Origin: Neoceratodus forsteri | Lineage: Eukaryota > Chordata > Ceratodontiformes > Ceratodontidae | Length of the DNA stretch: 64,000 nt | Assembly: GCA_016271365.2 (NCBI GenBank) | Contig: CM057456.1 | Coordinates: 658,839,501 to 658,903,500 of the forward strand | Reading direction: 5' to 3' | In this document: positions 21,721 to 33,929 of the stretch, one piece after another | Layout of the letters: every line of letters begins with the position of its first letter | How positions within the stretch are numbered: position 1 is the stretch's first letter | Translations under genes and position numbers: made by a program | Notes under the pieces: generated by a model | Told to the model about the DNA's origin: nothing | Databases searched by the model: none | The model's input: only the letters and a program-made list of their open reading frames with translations

Positions 21721-24700
21721 CATGCAAATATTGAAAATATCCTGAAGACTAGAGATGTGTTTCACCCTGATTTGGGCTCATCAGCGTGATGGCGTGGAAA
21801 ATCCCATCAGACACACCGATGGGAAAAACCACGAACCACGGACATGTCTAAAATGTAGAACAATGCAGCATCAATTGTGACAGTTTACATTGTGTAACTA
21901 GGAAGTTATTACTAAAGTGAAATTGTAAGCATTGACTATGTAAAATGTGTACCTTGGCACAACGGATTAAACAGCACATTCCATCGCATGAGTAATGGAT
22001 ACATGACAACTGTGGTGTTTGTATACATAAATGACAGGTAACACAGGTGTCAATGCATTACAGTGTATATCAGCTGCACAGTCCAGGAAAATATGCACAA
22101 CACAGATCACAATGAGGACATGAAAAGTTATACCACAGCAGGGAGATTCGTCAACTGAATAACACTGGACATAAACATGTCGGCATGAAAACATTATCAA
22201 CATTCCATGTGCTGCTGGCGGGGCAGTATGTGTATTCAAGACGTGATAACATACTACTCTAAGTTATGGTTGGGTGAACCATTACACCTGTTTGCTGTGA
22301 ATTCTATGCTACTCTTCCTGGCACACAGAGGTCAAAGCTGTACCTATAAAGGTCTTTTGACTTCATGAGCACTGCAGAACCTACACATGCACCACTGTGA
22401 CACCTTACATCACTGGGAGAAGACACAGCCAGTAAGTAGCAGTAGCCAGGCACTGCTATTAATAACAGTTGCACCACCACCAACAAAACCAAAACGTAAA
22501 GAAGACACTGCAAACACAGAAGCAGCCAACGGTTGAATAGGTGGCTGCAGTATCACCCGGCATCCCAACAAGTGCTGCGGTCCTGTGTGGCTGTGTGTTT
22601 TGGTCTAACAGCAGACAAGGAACAGAACATCTGTACTCTCTGTCCTGAGGAGACAACCACAACCACAACCACAGTTGAAGACCCTGTCAAAATAAGGAAA
22701 AAGCTGACAGGATCCTTTTGACAGCATGACATTCACACCCCGACGCCTCCCATAGAACAGCTGAGGTGCCTCTACTTCAGGGAACATTTGACAGACTTCA
22801 TGACACAATGCACCCTGACACATGTAATAACTTTCGACTCCTGACAATTGCATAAAATTCATACAAGACATACAGGATGCCTTACCTTTGCAAAGTGCCA
22901 TTTTCTGAAAGCTCCTCCAGATTTACGCATCTTCACAGGTCTATCAAACACAAACTCCTCCTCACATGGAATGCTGGTGGTGTCGTTACAGTCGGGCTTA
23001 GTAGGATGGATGGAGGGAACAGCATCAGGAAACAAACGAACACCATGTGCAAGATTAACCTTATATCTAGCCAGAATAGACTTGTCAAAACAGTCTTCAG
23101 TGAAGTGTGCAGAACAGAGAACGCTAGTGTCATTAGCTCCATACCAATCAGCCCGCCTTGTTTTAACAAAGTGGTTCCACAGTCCTCTAAGATTTTTTTT
23201 TTTTTTTTAAAGCAAGTCATGAAAACCCCATTGTTGTGTTGCCGCTACAATTTGCGGCAACACAGCAAGCAGGCACCCCCAAGAAGTTAAAAAGAACAGC
23301 TTCAGTTATGTAGAATTAATAGTCATAGGGCCAGTGGTGTGAGCAACGGTGACTGATACTTGTAGTGATACTATGGATGGACAATAGGCTAATATGTGCT
23401 GTACAACCTGGAGCACACTTAGTACAACATCAGCAGTGCTATATCACATAGCACGGCTGCCATACGAACAACCACCTTTAGCAGGAGCACTTGTCAAGAC
23501 ACAGTAAAAAGCTTCACACAGACCCACAAGTGAAGGAAGCAAGAAGTGCAATTGCACTTTTAAAAGGGCAGTTGTACGGTTATATAGTGGTTGAAGTTAT
23601 AGCAATAGCAACTGCAACAGTGCACTGACAAGATTAAACAACTAGATAGCACATCCGTAAGGGACAGCAATGACACCTCCTGTAATCTCAAATTGGGATC
23701 ATAACAGTGCATAAAGTAAATCTAAGGGAAAGCAGTTAGCAGTCTGATCACACCAGAAGTGTGTGGTGCTCATATAAACCATAGTGCTGAAAGACACTAT
23801 TACCGAAGGTCAAACAGAATACTGACAGTGGCTAACAGAAAGTACAAAAGAAGACCTGCAGACACAAAAGGGCAAAAACACTGGAGTGACCTAATTATAT
23901 CAAGCATATGCCTGGTCAGAAACACTGCAGGTTGCCAGTTCTGAAAAACGTTGGCCACTACATAAAAACAGCACAAGTGAGAGGTAACCTGTAGCCACAG
24001 TTACTAATTCACAATTATTCATGGAAATATACTGCAAAACATGTCAGTATTATGGTCCACTTGCAGCACATAATTTAGCCCGCCTGACAAAGAAAGAAGA
24101 ACATTTTGACAACTAGTACAACGATCGTGCTGCACCTCCCACCACAAAATAACACAGTGTGATGGCACAAAACACAGCTGCGACCCACAAGTATGGAATG
24201 TCTAAGTGATACCAACACAAGTATTATATATTGAAAATCACCACTGAAATAAAGATAAATGATGGGACACTTCACGGCTTGAAAATCAATGCGATTCCCG
24301 CTCCATCCAGAACACACTCCGATAGCTGTGTTCTGGAGGTGCTGTCACTTCCACCACGGCGTGCTCAGCTCACCTTTGGAAAGCAGGAAATTGCACCGGG
24401 GGATTAAACATTAAATATAAGAACACAAAATGAAAAATTAAAGTATTTCTTCTTGCGATTCAACAATGGGGACTGCAAGGAGCAGATTAGTGAGTGTGAA
24501 CATCTCTAAATTAATGACCGGATTCCCTCTTTAAATGTTTACAAGTGCTTTTAATGAGTAAAATTTGTAAATAATATTCCGCCACATAAAGTAGTCCATG
24601 TTTTCAACGGTTTTGTAGGTTATTTGACTGTTTAAAACTACATTGAAAACTACACTAATTAAGTTAACTGTATAACTGTTGTTAAAATTATTGAATACTG

Positions 24701-25204
24701 TTACAATATCAAGAATTTGTTGTGAACAATTTCTAACACTATTTTTTGTTAAATCTCTGCATTTTGAAAGTACATTAGCTCTTGTACATATGATTGTGAA
24801 ACTGCATTAGCTTTTGTAAATGTGAAAAACACACATCAATTTGCTTTGTGTTATCATGTGTGTGCTGTACTTGCTTGTCGGTGCTGTTGCTGGTGAGGAG
24901 ACTTGTTCCATTTCTTTTTGGTCTCCAGTGCGGCCTTCAGTTTCTTGGTCTGTGCTTCTGTTGCCATTGTTGTTGGTTGCTGAGTTACTGGGGTCAGTTT
25001 TGAAGTATACAGGGTCATGTGACATACTAGGGAGAGATGTCAGATCCAGCTCTGTGACTTGACTAGGAGGAAGCAAAGTGGTTTGAATCCTCATGTTGCT
25101 GCTTTCACTACTGCTAGATAAGATGGAGCTCCATTTGTTGCCATCTGACAGAGATGGTCACCTATAACTACGTTAGGAAGATTGCTGCTCACGTCCTGTT
25201 AAAG
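21721..25204. other. Long unassigned stretch
   Basis: About 3.5 kb without a recognisable gene. Short frames exist on both strands, including a low-complexity one at 24807-25094 (minus), but none shows a family motif. Homopolymer T occurs at 23192-23207. The composition resembles non-autonomous or heavily decayed DNA transposon sequence. I cannot name a family. Confidence 0.35.
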
Positions 25205-26715
25205 CCATTATGGACCAGATATTCAAAGGGGTTGCACCTGGCTCAACAGAGTTGTGCCAGTGGAACCCCGCATTGCACCCCAGTGGGATATTGAGCCGGC
25301 TGCCCGGCGCAGCGCATATCCCGATTTACAGGGGCACAGTGTAATCCTGTGCAGTGCAGATGCAGGGGGTGTGCCCATGCATATGTAGCACATCCCGATA
25401 TTCAGCCCGGGATGTGCGGCGCATATGCTGGCGCAGCCCTGCATTGCGCCGCATGGGGGGCTCAAAGTTGAGCCCATGCAATGTGGGAACAACTCCTGGC
25501 CACCCACAGGTGGGCTGGTGTAGTGCAGGGTGCAACACAGCAGCCGCCTGCTCTGGGTGGCCACCTGCCCACCCAGCACACCATGCACAAGTACCCACAA
25601 CTCCCTGGTGGTCTAGTGGCACCCCTCCCACCCGGAGTCCTAATCGCTGTAGATGTCTGAAGTAATCTCCCTGGTAGTCAAGTGGAGCCCCCTCCCACTT
25701 CATCTATTGAATCTCGTAAACACATTCGAGGATTCAGTGGCACTTCACCTTTCACGCGCTTCGTTCGCCTTCATCATCGGGTGGCTGCAACCCACCAAGA
25801 TAGCCTGGCCACCGCCGAATGATAGGTACAGTATGGCTGTGGCCTGTTGTCCCCAGTGTGATCAGTCGGCTTGCAGGGCATACTGTACTAGACAGTCGCA
25901 ACATGTGAATGACCCAGTCACATATTTGGGACCGTTCTAGTATAGTATGCCTGCAAGCCCATTGGTCCACACTGGACCACTGGCTTACAGCCCATACTGT
26001 ACCTGTCATCCGGCGGCAGCCAGACAGTATGTGGGAGGCTGCAGCCACCACGACGATGGGGGGAGCAGGTGGGCACGGGGGTCCGTGTGGGTAGGAGGGT
26101 GGGGGTGCCACTGATTACCAGGGATGTGTTTTACAGGGATTTACCATATAGCAGAAACGGGCGGTGGGGGCGGTTCCACTAGACTACCTGGATTACTTTT
26201 CAGACATCTACCGTGCGGTTGGAGAAATGGGCAGGGGGTTCCACTGGCCCACCAGAAATGGTGGTTTTAGTACAGTGATCGGGATTCGGGGACTGGGGGG
26301 CTCTAGACTGCCAGAACTTGTGCGTTCTGCTGTGGGGTGGGGGATGCCCCTGGATCCCCAATGCACATGTCATGCTGTGCAGGGCACCAGGCAAAAGTCA
26401 CCCTGCTGCCCTGAGCAAGGCATGCAAATGGGGCTGTAATGACATGCAAATGGCCCCATTTGCGCCATGCATGTATTACAGCCATATTTGCATGCCCCCC
26501 ATTGAATATCACGGGGGATGCACCTAATGCAGCTGCACTTGCGCTGGCTCATCCCCTTGCTCCAGATCTGTGGCTTGCACCTGGCACAATGCCACTGCAC
26601 CATGCGCAGTATGTGCAGACCTTGCCATATTCAACGGTGCTGCATCATGGTGCATCCTGGTTGCGCTGTGCCTAGGCTTGCGCCGCTGCCTGGCACAGTC
26701 TGAATATCCCACCCT
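25205..26715. mobile_element. Second foldback element, ~1.5 kb, centre near 25925
   Basis: Inverted pairs around one centre are: GGTACAGTATGGCTGTGGCC near 25826 with its complement near 25985-26005; GCTTGCAGGGCATACTGTACTAG near 25869 with 25939-25960; GTAGATGTCTGAA near 25650 with its complement near 26200-26212; and the GATATTC segments near 25211 and 26700 at the outer ends. GC-rich segments with repeated GCGCAT steps make up the outer arms. No gene is present. Several open frames here are consequences of the GC-rich sequence. Confidence 0.7.
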
Positions 26716-27789
26716 ATATGTCTAGATTTGAGCCCTGGATTGCCATTGCTGTAAAACTGTGGTCGGTGTATGTTTTTTTTGAGGGAGACAGCTTTGCAGA
26801 TGCGTGGTAGCATTGTGGCCAGGTAGTTTATGCTGAGCGGTTCTAGTGTTTACCATATCTCTTCTTCAGTCCATGGCTTTGCAGGTTTTCGGTGAGGGTG
26901 CATATAAAGGTTTGGGCAATTTGCTGGCAGTTTGCTCAGATACTTTTTTAGGGCCACTACTGGGCATAGTGGGTGTCCTGCTACTTTGAACTTGTACCCT
27001 CTGTATTGGTACCGGTCTTTCTCATTTGCTTTTGAAAGATTTTTGTTTTGTTTTTTTCATTAAAGTTTAGTGTTACATCTTCCTGCCCATTTGCTGCTTT
27101 TAATAAATTCAAAAGACTGGGATTTTAGTTGTCATCGGCCTTCATGTCCGTGTCTGATGAAGTGGAGTTGTATTTCTAGCCAGACGAGGCAGAGCAGCTG
27201 TGTTGGGGCTTAGCTCCTGTGAGTCTCTCAAGTGCTGTAGCTAGGGGTATGAGAGGGCGGGGTGGTGCTGAGTCTTGTTACGGCCTTCTCTGTTGGAGGT
27301 TTTTTGTATGGACTGTGAAGACTTTGCTTGCTGTACTTAGCTCTGGGTTGCTCAGAATGTTGATGATTCTTCTCAGGGGTTGTAATAGAGGCTGTGTGTA
27401 TCCTGGAATGTGCCCGATCTCTCTTTAAAACAAATCTGTTGCAACAGTAATTCTTTATCTTGTACTAATCTATATCTTCTCCCTATGTTCCCCAACTATC
27501 AGGAAGGCCAACTGTAGTTGTCCTATGTATCCCTGTTTTCTTTCCTCCTTTCAATTTGTTTTGCTCCTCCACATTTGCACTGTGCCCCTGATTACATGTC
27601 TAAATTCATTATTGGCACATAGCGCTGCTCGATCGTGCGCATTCCGCCTGCGCGAAGGTGTGCACGATCGTCTGTGTGACTGTCGCCACGATCCTACCAA
27701 TGTGAGCGATCGTTGGTTCGCTCTGCACTCCCGCAGAGTCCAGTTTCAAAACGGACTTGTTTGTCCTAACATTTAGCTAGGACAAACCC
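26716..27789. other. Unassigned DNA with two small hairpins
   Basis: No gene recognised. At about 27632-27672 CGATCGTGC and its complement GCACGATCG flank a GC-rich loop. At 27759-27768 and 27778-27787 the 10-bp arms GTTTGTCCTA and TAGGACAAAC flank a 9-bp loop. The second hairpin lies just before the candidate LTR. Confidence 0.45.
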
Positions 27790-28800
27790 AGTGAAAACAT
27801 CCCTTATTTGCCTTCTTTTGTGGCTTAGGGGTTGAAGCTACAGGGTAAAATGAAAGACAAGCTGAGTGTCTTTCTGGCTGTTTCTGACACCCTCCTAGCA
27901 AAATAAACTGCAGAGATGGTTTTCTAAACAAAATAGAATGCGTGCACAAAGTAACCTGTATTCTGGTCCTTCAATTAATGTTACCTGCAGTTTAAAGTTC
28001 AGTGTTAAATTGAGGCTGCTTGGTGCTTGCTATTTTCTTCGTGTTAGACTGAAAATTAGCATGTTTGTCTCCTCAGGCTTCTGCAGCCCATTTTGTTTTG
28101 CTTTATTTTAAAACAACACATTTCTTTCCGAAAAGAGACTCGTGTATGTTAATAGACTTATGCTTTGTATGCTATGTTTAGGTAAAAGAAAACTTGTACT
28201 GCTGTGCTAGAAAATATTGCCTTACCTATTTTAGCATTTCTTGCACCCAGGATTCTCCTCCATCCCTCTGACTCTGCAATAGGGCCAGGCAGCCATTTTC
28301 TCAGTTAGCTTATAGTCAGAAGTGATGGGAGGAGCCTGACTGTTTGGAATTGCACACACAGAAAGAATTTGTCTTATTATTATTACTACTAGCTTATGTC
28401 ATTGTGTTTCTAGTAACCTATTGTATGTTTGCTTTAATTCTAAACTGAAAAATAAATGTTCTGGAAGATTTTTAGTCTTTAGTTATAGAAAGGTGGAAAC
28501 TAATTGATCACCTGATCCTACTCCGGTATAAAAGGACCAGGTTTGGGAGCATTTAGTTAGTTGGTTGGTTGGCGATAGGGTGCTACGCTATCAGACCCCT
28601 AGCTCTTTTCTAGGTGGGGTTTTATTTCCGTGTGAAGCTATACTGAACTGTTATGCCTTTATTTGATGTCTTCTTGTTTATGGTTATTTTCTTTTGATGA
28701 AATCAGTCTGCTTTTATTTCCATTGTATGAATAAATACTTATTTTTTTTGCCATCCTGACACTGTGTTGGACTTCCTTACTACCCACGTTTACGGGGGTG
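27790..28800 (+). mobile_element. Candidate solo LTR or promoter-bearing repeat
   Basis: The segment has a TATA box in good context (GGTATAAAAGG, TATAAAA at 28527-28533) and an AATAAA signal about 200 bp downstream (28730-28735), followed by a T-run. That TATA to polyadenylation spacing is typical of the U3-R-U5 part of an LTR. No protein follows and I could not define TG/CA ends or a target duplication. A decayed gene promoter is the alternative. Confidence 0.35.
28527..28533 (+). promoter_or_regulatory. TATA box of candidate LTR
   Basis: TATAAAA flanked by GC on both sides, about 200 bp before an AATAAA at 28730. No coding frame lies downstream within a usable distance. Confidence 0.35.
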
Positions 28801-29390
28801 ATTTGTTTATGTATCTATTTATGCCAGCCCTGAGTCCTATGCAACTACTGATTCCATAGGGCTCTCCTGACATATTCCTCACTGAAGCATACACTTGTCT
28901 TAGTACAGTATTGAGTTTCTGTGGACTTACAGTTTTTAAATCTATTTTCTGTTTTTGTTTCACTCACCCAGTCATGAAGACTTTTTTTGCCCAGTTAGCC
29001 TGTCTTTTTGTGGATGCTTCATTTCTGTCACATTTGAGTTTGTTCAGTTCTTCTGAATTAATTTCCAGGTGCCTTTTACCCAATTGCAGGTGCTGTTTCT
29101 TCTAGATTTGCCAAATCTCTGCCGAACCAGGCTTCCACAGACATCATTTTGAACAAGGTGATGTTTATTTCTGGAAACTGTGTCATTTATGTTTTGTTTT
29201 GTCAGGTTTGTATGTCAGATCTGACAGGTATGGTGTACTGATATCTGTTTCTGTGTTTTCAGTGTTTTTTGGTGATGATGTCTGCATGTTGCAGGTACTA
29301 GATCCGTGATGTTATGCAGGGATAACATTGCAGGTCTAGGACTGGACAGACCAATCAGAGACAGGGATTTTTCTTGCTATTGTATAATTA
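28801..29390. other. Unassigned T-rich DNA
   Basis: No recognisable gene. The strand is rich in TTTCTG and TTTTGTTT steps, and short frames have no motif. Confidence 0.35.
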
Positions 29391-29536
29391 AGCAATAAGA
29401 CATGACAGGGTGTGGTATATCATGGGATATCGTCACGACTTGGGTGGTTGGTATGAGGTTGCAGGTCAAGTGCATCCAACCACCTGAGAAGTGACGATAT
29501 CCCATGATATACCACACCCTGGAGTGACTTATTGCT
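29391..29536. repeat. Hairpin MITE with 31-bp perfect inverted arms
   Basis: Arm 29406-29436 starts CAGGGTGTGG, and 29491-29521 is its exact reverse complement (31 of 31). The symmetry continues outward with mismatches to AGCAATAAG at 29391 and its complement ending at 29536. The loop is about 54 bp. The CAGGG start resembles hAT-type ends, but no 8-bp target duplication is visible. Confidence 0.85.
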
Positions 29537-29866
29537 ATTATGAACTGAGTCTCAAGTTTTTTTAAATAAAAAAAATAAAAGAAACAGGTTTTAAAATGTT
29601 TTATGAATGAGTTTGTGGGTGGTATAGAAGTACATTTTGAAAAAAATTGTTCTCAGACAGTAGAGATCAAGGAGACTGGTGGCACCGGAACTTTTTTGAA
29701 GCCATGATGATGTAGTCTGATATCATCACAGTTTCAAAGAGCTCTCTGCCAATCAAAGATTCCTCTATTTACGCTCCTTAGTTCATAAGAGGGATTGATG
29801 CCCTCTTTCAAATCCATTTACTTCCATGTTGGTTGATTTATCTTTCACCACTCGACCATCAACAAT
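29537..29866. other. Unassigned DNA
   Basis: AT-rich. A small palindrome, GATGAT and ATCATC around a 10-bp loop, lies near 29705-29726. No gene recognised. Confidence 0.35.
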
Positions 29867-30540
29867 TTAAACATCTACTATCTTTTTGGTGTTGTTATCC
29901 ATAAAAGTGTAGGTCAGCAGCCTGGCAGAGTGTCCCGGGCTATCATTCCTTCCATCACCAAGCAGTACAACTGGATACTTTATCTGTGACAGGATGTCCT
30001 GCTGCATGTTTTGCCAGTACTCTCTGACTAAGGGATGAACATAATTTTGTTGCATGACATAGGAGGCTGATTTATGCACTGATACATATTTCTTTTTAAC
30101 ATCAGTGCACTTTTTGCATAGTTATTCCCTGACAGAACAACTGATTTTGCCAACAGAACGTTACCAGAAGAGATTTGATGTAATAGAGGTTGACACCACC
30201 ATTTCTTGGAGTGTCCTTCACTGCATACTGCTGTCACTTGTAGAGCCATGCCAACCATTCTGTTATGTAATGACGTCTGTTTTTTACATCTGTTGCTAGT
30301 ACAAATGCTGGCCTACATAGTTTTAAAATGCACTCCACGTATGTACTGCAGTCCTACTGTGTGCTCTATCTACTTGCTGTGTGGCTCCAGCCTCATCACA
30401 ATCATCACAGTTGACCTTATTGTCTTCTTCAAACTCATTCATACCAACATTGAGAATGTCATCCAATGATGTGTCTTCTGGATCACTTTTAGCATAGCTG
30501 CACAGCTGCACATCACACATAAACATATATATCTTCATGT
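29867..30540 (-). pseudogene. Kolobok-like (THAP-associated) transposase fragment
   Basis: Minus-strand translation from 30540 downward gives an acidic segment (PEDTSLDDILNVG). Then comes CSEGHSKKWWCQPLLHQ followed by GNVLLAKSVVLSGNNYAKSA. After a frame change come YWQNMQQDILSQIKYPVVLL and GDGRNDSPGHSARLLTYTFM at about 29900-29965. The GDGR-x-DSPGHSA block with an upstream EGH motif is characteristic of a large family of vertebrate transposase-like proteins that I place with Kolobok. The superfamily name is from memory and less certain than the family match. The C-terminal third is absent. Confidence 0.6.
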
Positions 30541-31948
30541 GAGGGCAGTGATATCATGTATCTTCAGTCAGGCCATGTCATCTGTTCGGTTTATACAACA
30601 TATGTTTGGGGCATAAAGCATGAAGGTACGACTTTGTTTTACTTGTTGCATTTTCTGAAATGATAGGGGCAAAATTGTAATTTCATTTGGTGACTGAACC
30701 TTGCATTTATTTTTGTAGGGTATGTGTGTGTTTCTTTCAAATCCCCCCCCCCACACACACACACCCCGAACCCCCCACCTCAAACAACACATTTTTACCA
30801 GGATTGTGCGGAACCAATATTTGTGACCACTATACTTTACATTGGGATTTTCCTTCCTAGGTGAATGTAAATGTGAATCTACAGACATAAATATTTATTT
30901 TTCTACTGAAACACAACAGTGTATGTTGATCTTTCTATTCTTAGGATTTTATTTTTTTTATATTTGATGTAGAAGTGACTTACACATCTTGCACTACTTA
31001 AATGTCATTTACAGACAGAAAAAAATTGAGTCTGATAGAGGGTTAACTTTTTTTATTTTAACAACTTGATAGCAGAGGTAATAATAGTGAAAACTGTTTA
31101 ATATTTTCAACAAGGTGCACCTAGTAAGATATATACATTGAAATACCAAGGCCAGATGCAAACTGCTTTTTTTCAGTGGGGGAAGGGGGGGGAGTGTCAG
31201 ATGCTTTTTCCTGTGCATTTTCAATTGTGGAACACTTTGTTACGTGCCATACTTTTGTAGCAAACCATATAGTCATTGCAGTCAACAGTTACTGTACATG
31301 TACAATTCTTTTAATGTCATTTAGCAGTTTGTCACTTCCGTGCTTTTCTTCTCTTTGCTTGCTTGCTGATATATAGAACTCCTCTGTTCGCTGTCATTCT
31401 TTGTATTTCCTTAACCGTGGTCAGTGAATCCTAAGGGAGAAATAGGAAAGAGAAAGTTTAATCATTGCATTGTAGTAATACTGTATACCATTTATTTTTT
31501 GTTTTTTGTTTCAACATTGTGCCTTATCTTTTTTCACTTGTTGGTACTAGTCTTGTTTCTGTCTTTATAATTGGCACTTGGATATGCTTCTAGCATTGTT
31601 TTTTTTTTCTTTTCTTTTTACAGTCTTGTGTATACTTTCCTGTCCCTTATACTCCTTTATTGCAGAATGAAGAAATTAATCTTTCTCAGATAAAGTACAT
31701 TATTGTTACATGCAGTTAGAAGGGTTTTTGACTATTGCTTATTTCTAATAAAATAATGTTATATATTTATTACATACTCTTAGTGGTATATATGTATTAC
31801 TGATTGTATACACACCTACTAATCGGAGTCAGAGTCACTTGATATGAGTTGTAGTCCTCTTTTTTAGGGATGTGTGTTGATTGTCTCTGTTAGGGAGCGG
31901 GTAAGAAGAAAATAGAACAATTGTTTTATTTTCCTTAGGTGTTATACT
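30541..31948. other. Unassigned DNA with simple repeats
   Basis: A C-run followed by CA repeats lies near 30748-30765 and several T-runs occur (31586-31604 and others). No recognisable gene or terminal repeat. Confidence 0.35.
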
Positions 31949-33521
31949 TTATGTAGTTTCTGTCTGTTGCGCGCGTGATTGTTGGTTTGCAGTATTACTG
32001 GTGCTGCTGTGATGTTGGTGCATGCTTGCGGTTCTGCTGTGTTGTTGTAATGTTTTATGTGGTTGTCGCTGTGCATTTTTACTCTTGAATAATGAAACAG
32101 AAAAATAATTTCCATTATGGAAGTGAAAGTTAATGTTCTTAGCATGGAAAGCTGGGTGAAAAAAATACCCATTCCATGCATTTTGAAGATTAGATGACTG
32201 CTGTGTCATCTGCAGATATTCATGGCTCTCTTCCTTGTGAGGTGTTTGCTTAGTGACTCCTCTCGGTAGATCGGAGATTCTCTTTTGTCGCTGCTGATTG
32301 ATGTGGGAGTGGTGATCTATGCTTCGTACTGATTTGTGTCCTGTGATTTGCATTATCTCTGTTGGTTGAATGCTTCTGTCATTGAGCTTTTGCACAGCAT
32401 GTGTGCATGCACTGTGATTTGTCATTTTTTTGTTCTGTTGTTACCTCAGCATTTGCAAGCATGGTTTTCATTATAGTGGCAATTTATTCACTCCAATGGG
32501 TTGATTTTTTTAAACCATTTTACTGCTCCTGTTCCGGTATATTCCTCTGTGTTGTTTGTCACCAAACAAAATGGAGCATCAGGGTGGATGCTGGAATTGG
32601 AGAGTCAACTTTCATGTACTGTGTATACTGTCACTGGGCATCATGTAGGATTCTTTCTGGTTTCATAGGCCCTTGGTTTGATTTTTCTTATGTCTGCAAT
32701 GTTTAGGCCAGTTCGAGTTTTTGTTTGCCTTTCTGTTGAATATTGTATATATTGGGTGCCATTTTCATCTTTGATTTTTTTGTGACGTCACCCCATTTTA
32801 TTTGCCTAAATTCAGTGGCTCCTCTAATACCATACAATGTGCAACAGATAAGCCGTATTTATAATGGATGCTGCTGAGTGAGGACTCCGTCATTTTGTTT
32901 TCCATGGAGCTGGTTGATTGTTGCGTCTGTTCTTCTTTGGTGCGTTTGCTTTGCACCCTTTGCCAAGAGCTTCCAGATTTTTTGTTTAGCAGCTAGTGCT
33001 TGTCTTGTTATTTCAAACTCTTTATCTTTTGTTATGGATTGGCTGTAATTTTTTTAACCTTAGTTATCTTTCAGTACTTTGATACATTGCTCTTAGGCTT
33101 ATGGGTTCATATGACTCCCCATTTTTATTGTGGCAGTCATGAAAAATGTAGATATATGGCTGTTTAATGTTATTGGAGCAATTTCTTTTAAAGCTTTAGT
33201 GTCTGACTATGTCTATGCAAAGTACTTTTGCATGGCTAGTATATCATGCATAGTTTTCCTGTTTGTGTTTTTATTTTCTTGCCCCTTTATAAAATTCAAC
33301 ACTGATTTATCAATAGTTGAGTACTTATCTGGCTGCTTCCTACTGGATGCTGCAGAGGTTGATGGCATCTTGGAAGGTGATAGGGGCTGGCCGTGATCCA
33401 TTTCTCTGTTTGTTGAGGTAGCTGCTTCTTTTTGCATCTTTATGATAGGGATGGTCTCAGGTTCGATTTCAAGGGAGATGTCCATCTGTTCCAAATATGC
33501 AGTTTTTGGAAAAGTGGCCAT
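31949..33521 (-). pseudogene. Crypton tyrosine recombinase remnant, minus strand
   Basis: Cryptons are DNA transposons that move with a tyrosine recombinase (the DUF3504 family, also seen in domesticated genes such as KIAA1958). From 33521 downward the N-terminus reads SVLNFIKGQENKNTNRKTMH. A middle part with ITRQALAAKQK lies near 32980 and YGIRGATEFRQIKWGDV near 32810, which holds the first catalytic arginine. After 32425 comes TNHSACT, then MQITGHKSVRSIDHHSHIN. The HxxR block has Cys where Arg is expected, and the tyrosine position reads His. Many stops lie between 33210 and 32430. A Gln/His-rich tail of doubtful meaning follows down to 31949. Confidence 0.78.
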
Positions 33522-33929
33522 TTAGTTAGGGAGCTTTGTTATTGTATTTTGCTTTAATTTCTGAGCGGTGTTTTCAGGTCTGAGCATTTTTTTTAATCGC
33601 AAGTATTTCAGACGGTCTCTGTGTATGTGGATGTCGATTTGTGTTTTGAGGAACCGTTTTCACAATGAGTTGCAGTACTGAATTAAGTAAGTGGCACATC
33701 TGCTGGCTGTTTTGTGTTTCTGTGGCATGGAGGACAAGTGCTGTCTCACATGCCTACCCAGTCAAATTAGCATTACCTGAACCACGCAGTCAGGAACGTA
33801 CCACATAGAGTAGCGACAGGAGTAGAATAGCGTTCAGCATCTGCTGCTACCCCTGTCACTATTCAGCACAAGCAAGAAGCAACTCAAGAGGAAGAAAAGT
33901 ATGGGGGCTGGTCAAGCTGCCCCGCTGGC
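33522..33929. other. Unassigned DNA upstream of a SINE
   Basis: No gene recognised. T-rich at first, then a mixed sequence with ACCTGAACCACGCAGTCAGG. A related GAATGCTTTTTACAGTGGGTTGTG segment occurs again near 34470, so 33580-33740 and 34390-34570 are diverged direct repeats flanking the SINE. Confidence 0.4.

Noticed and set aside
21311..21745. 144-codon open frame as a repeat protein gene
   Set aside because: Openness follows from a 135-bp unit without stops; no homology, start context or codon bias supports a gene.
25223..26813. Many overlapping 60-125-codon frames on both strands
   Set aside because: They arise from the GC-rich palindrome, mirror each other on both strands and have no family motif.
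28527..28735. Host gene promoter and polyadenylation signal
   Set aside because: Only about 200 bp separate TATA and AATAAA with no coding frame; an LTR-like repeat fits better.
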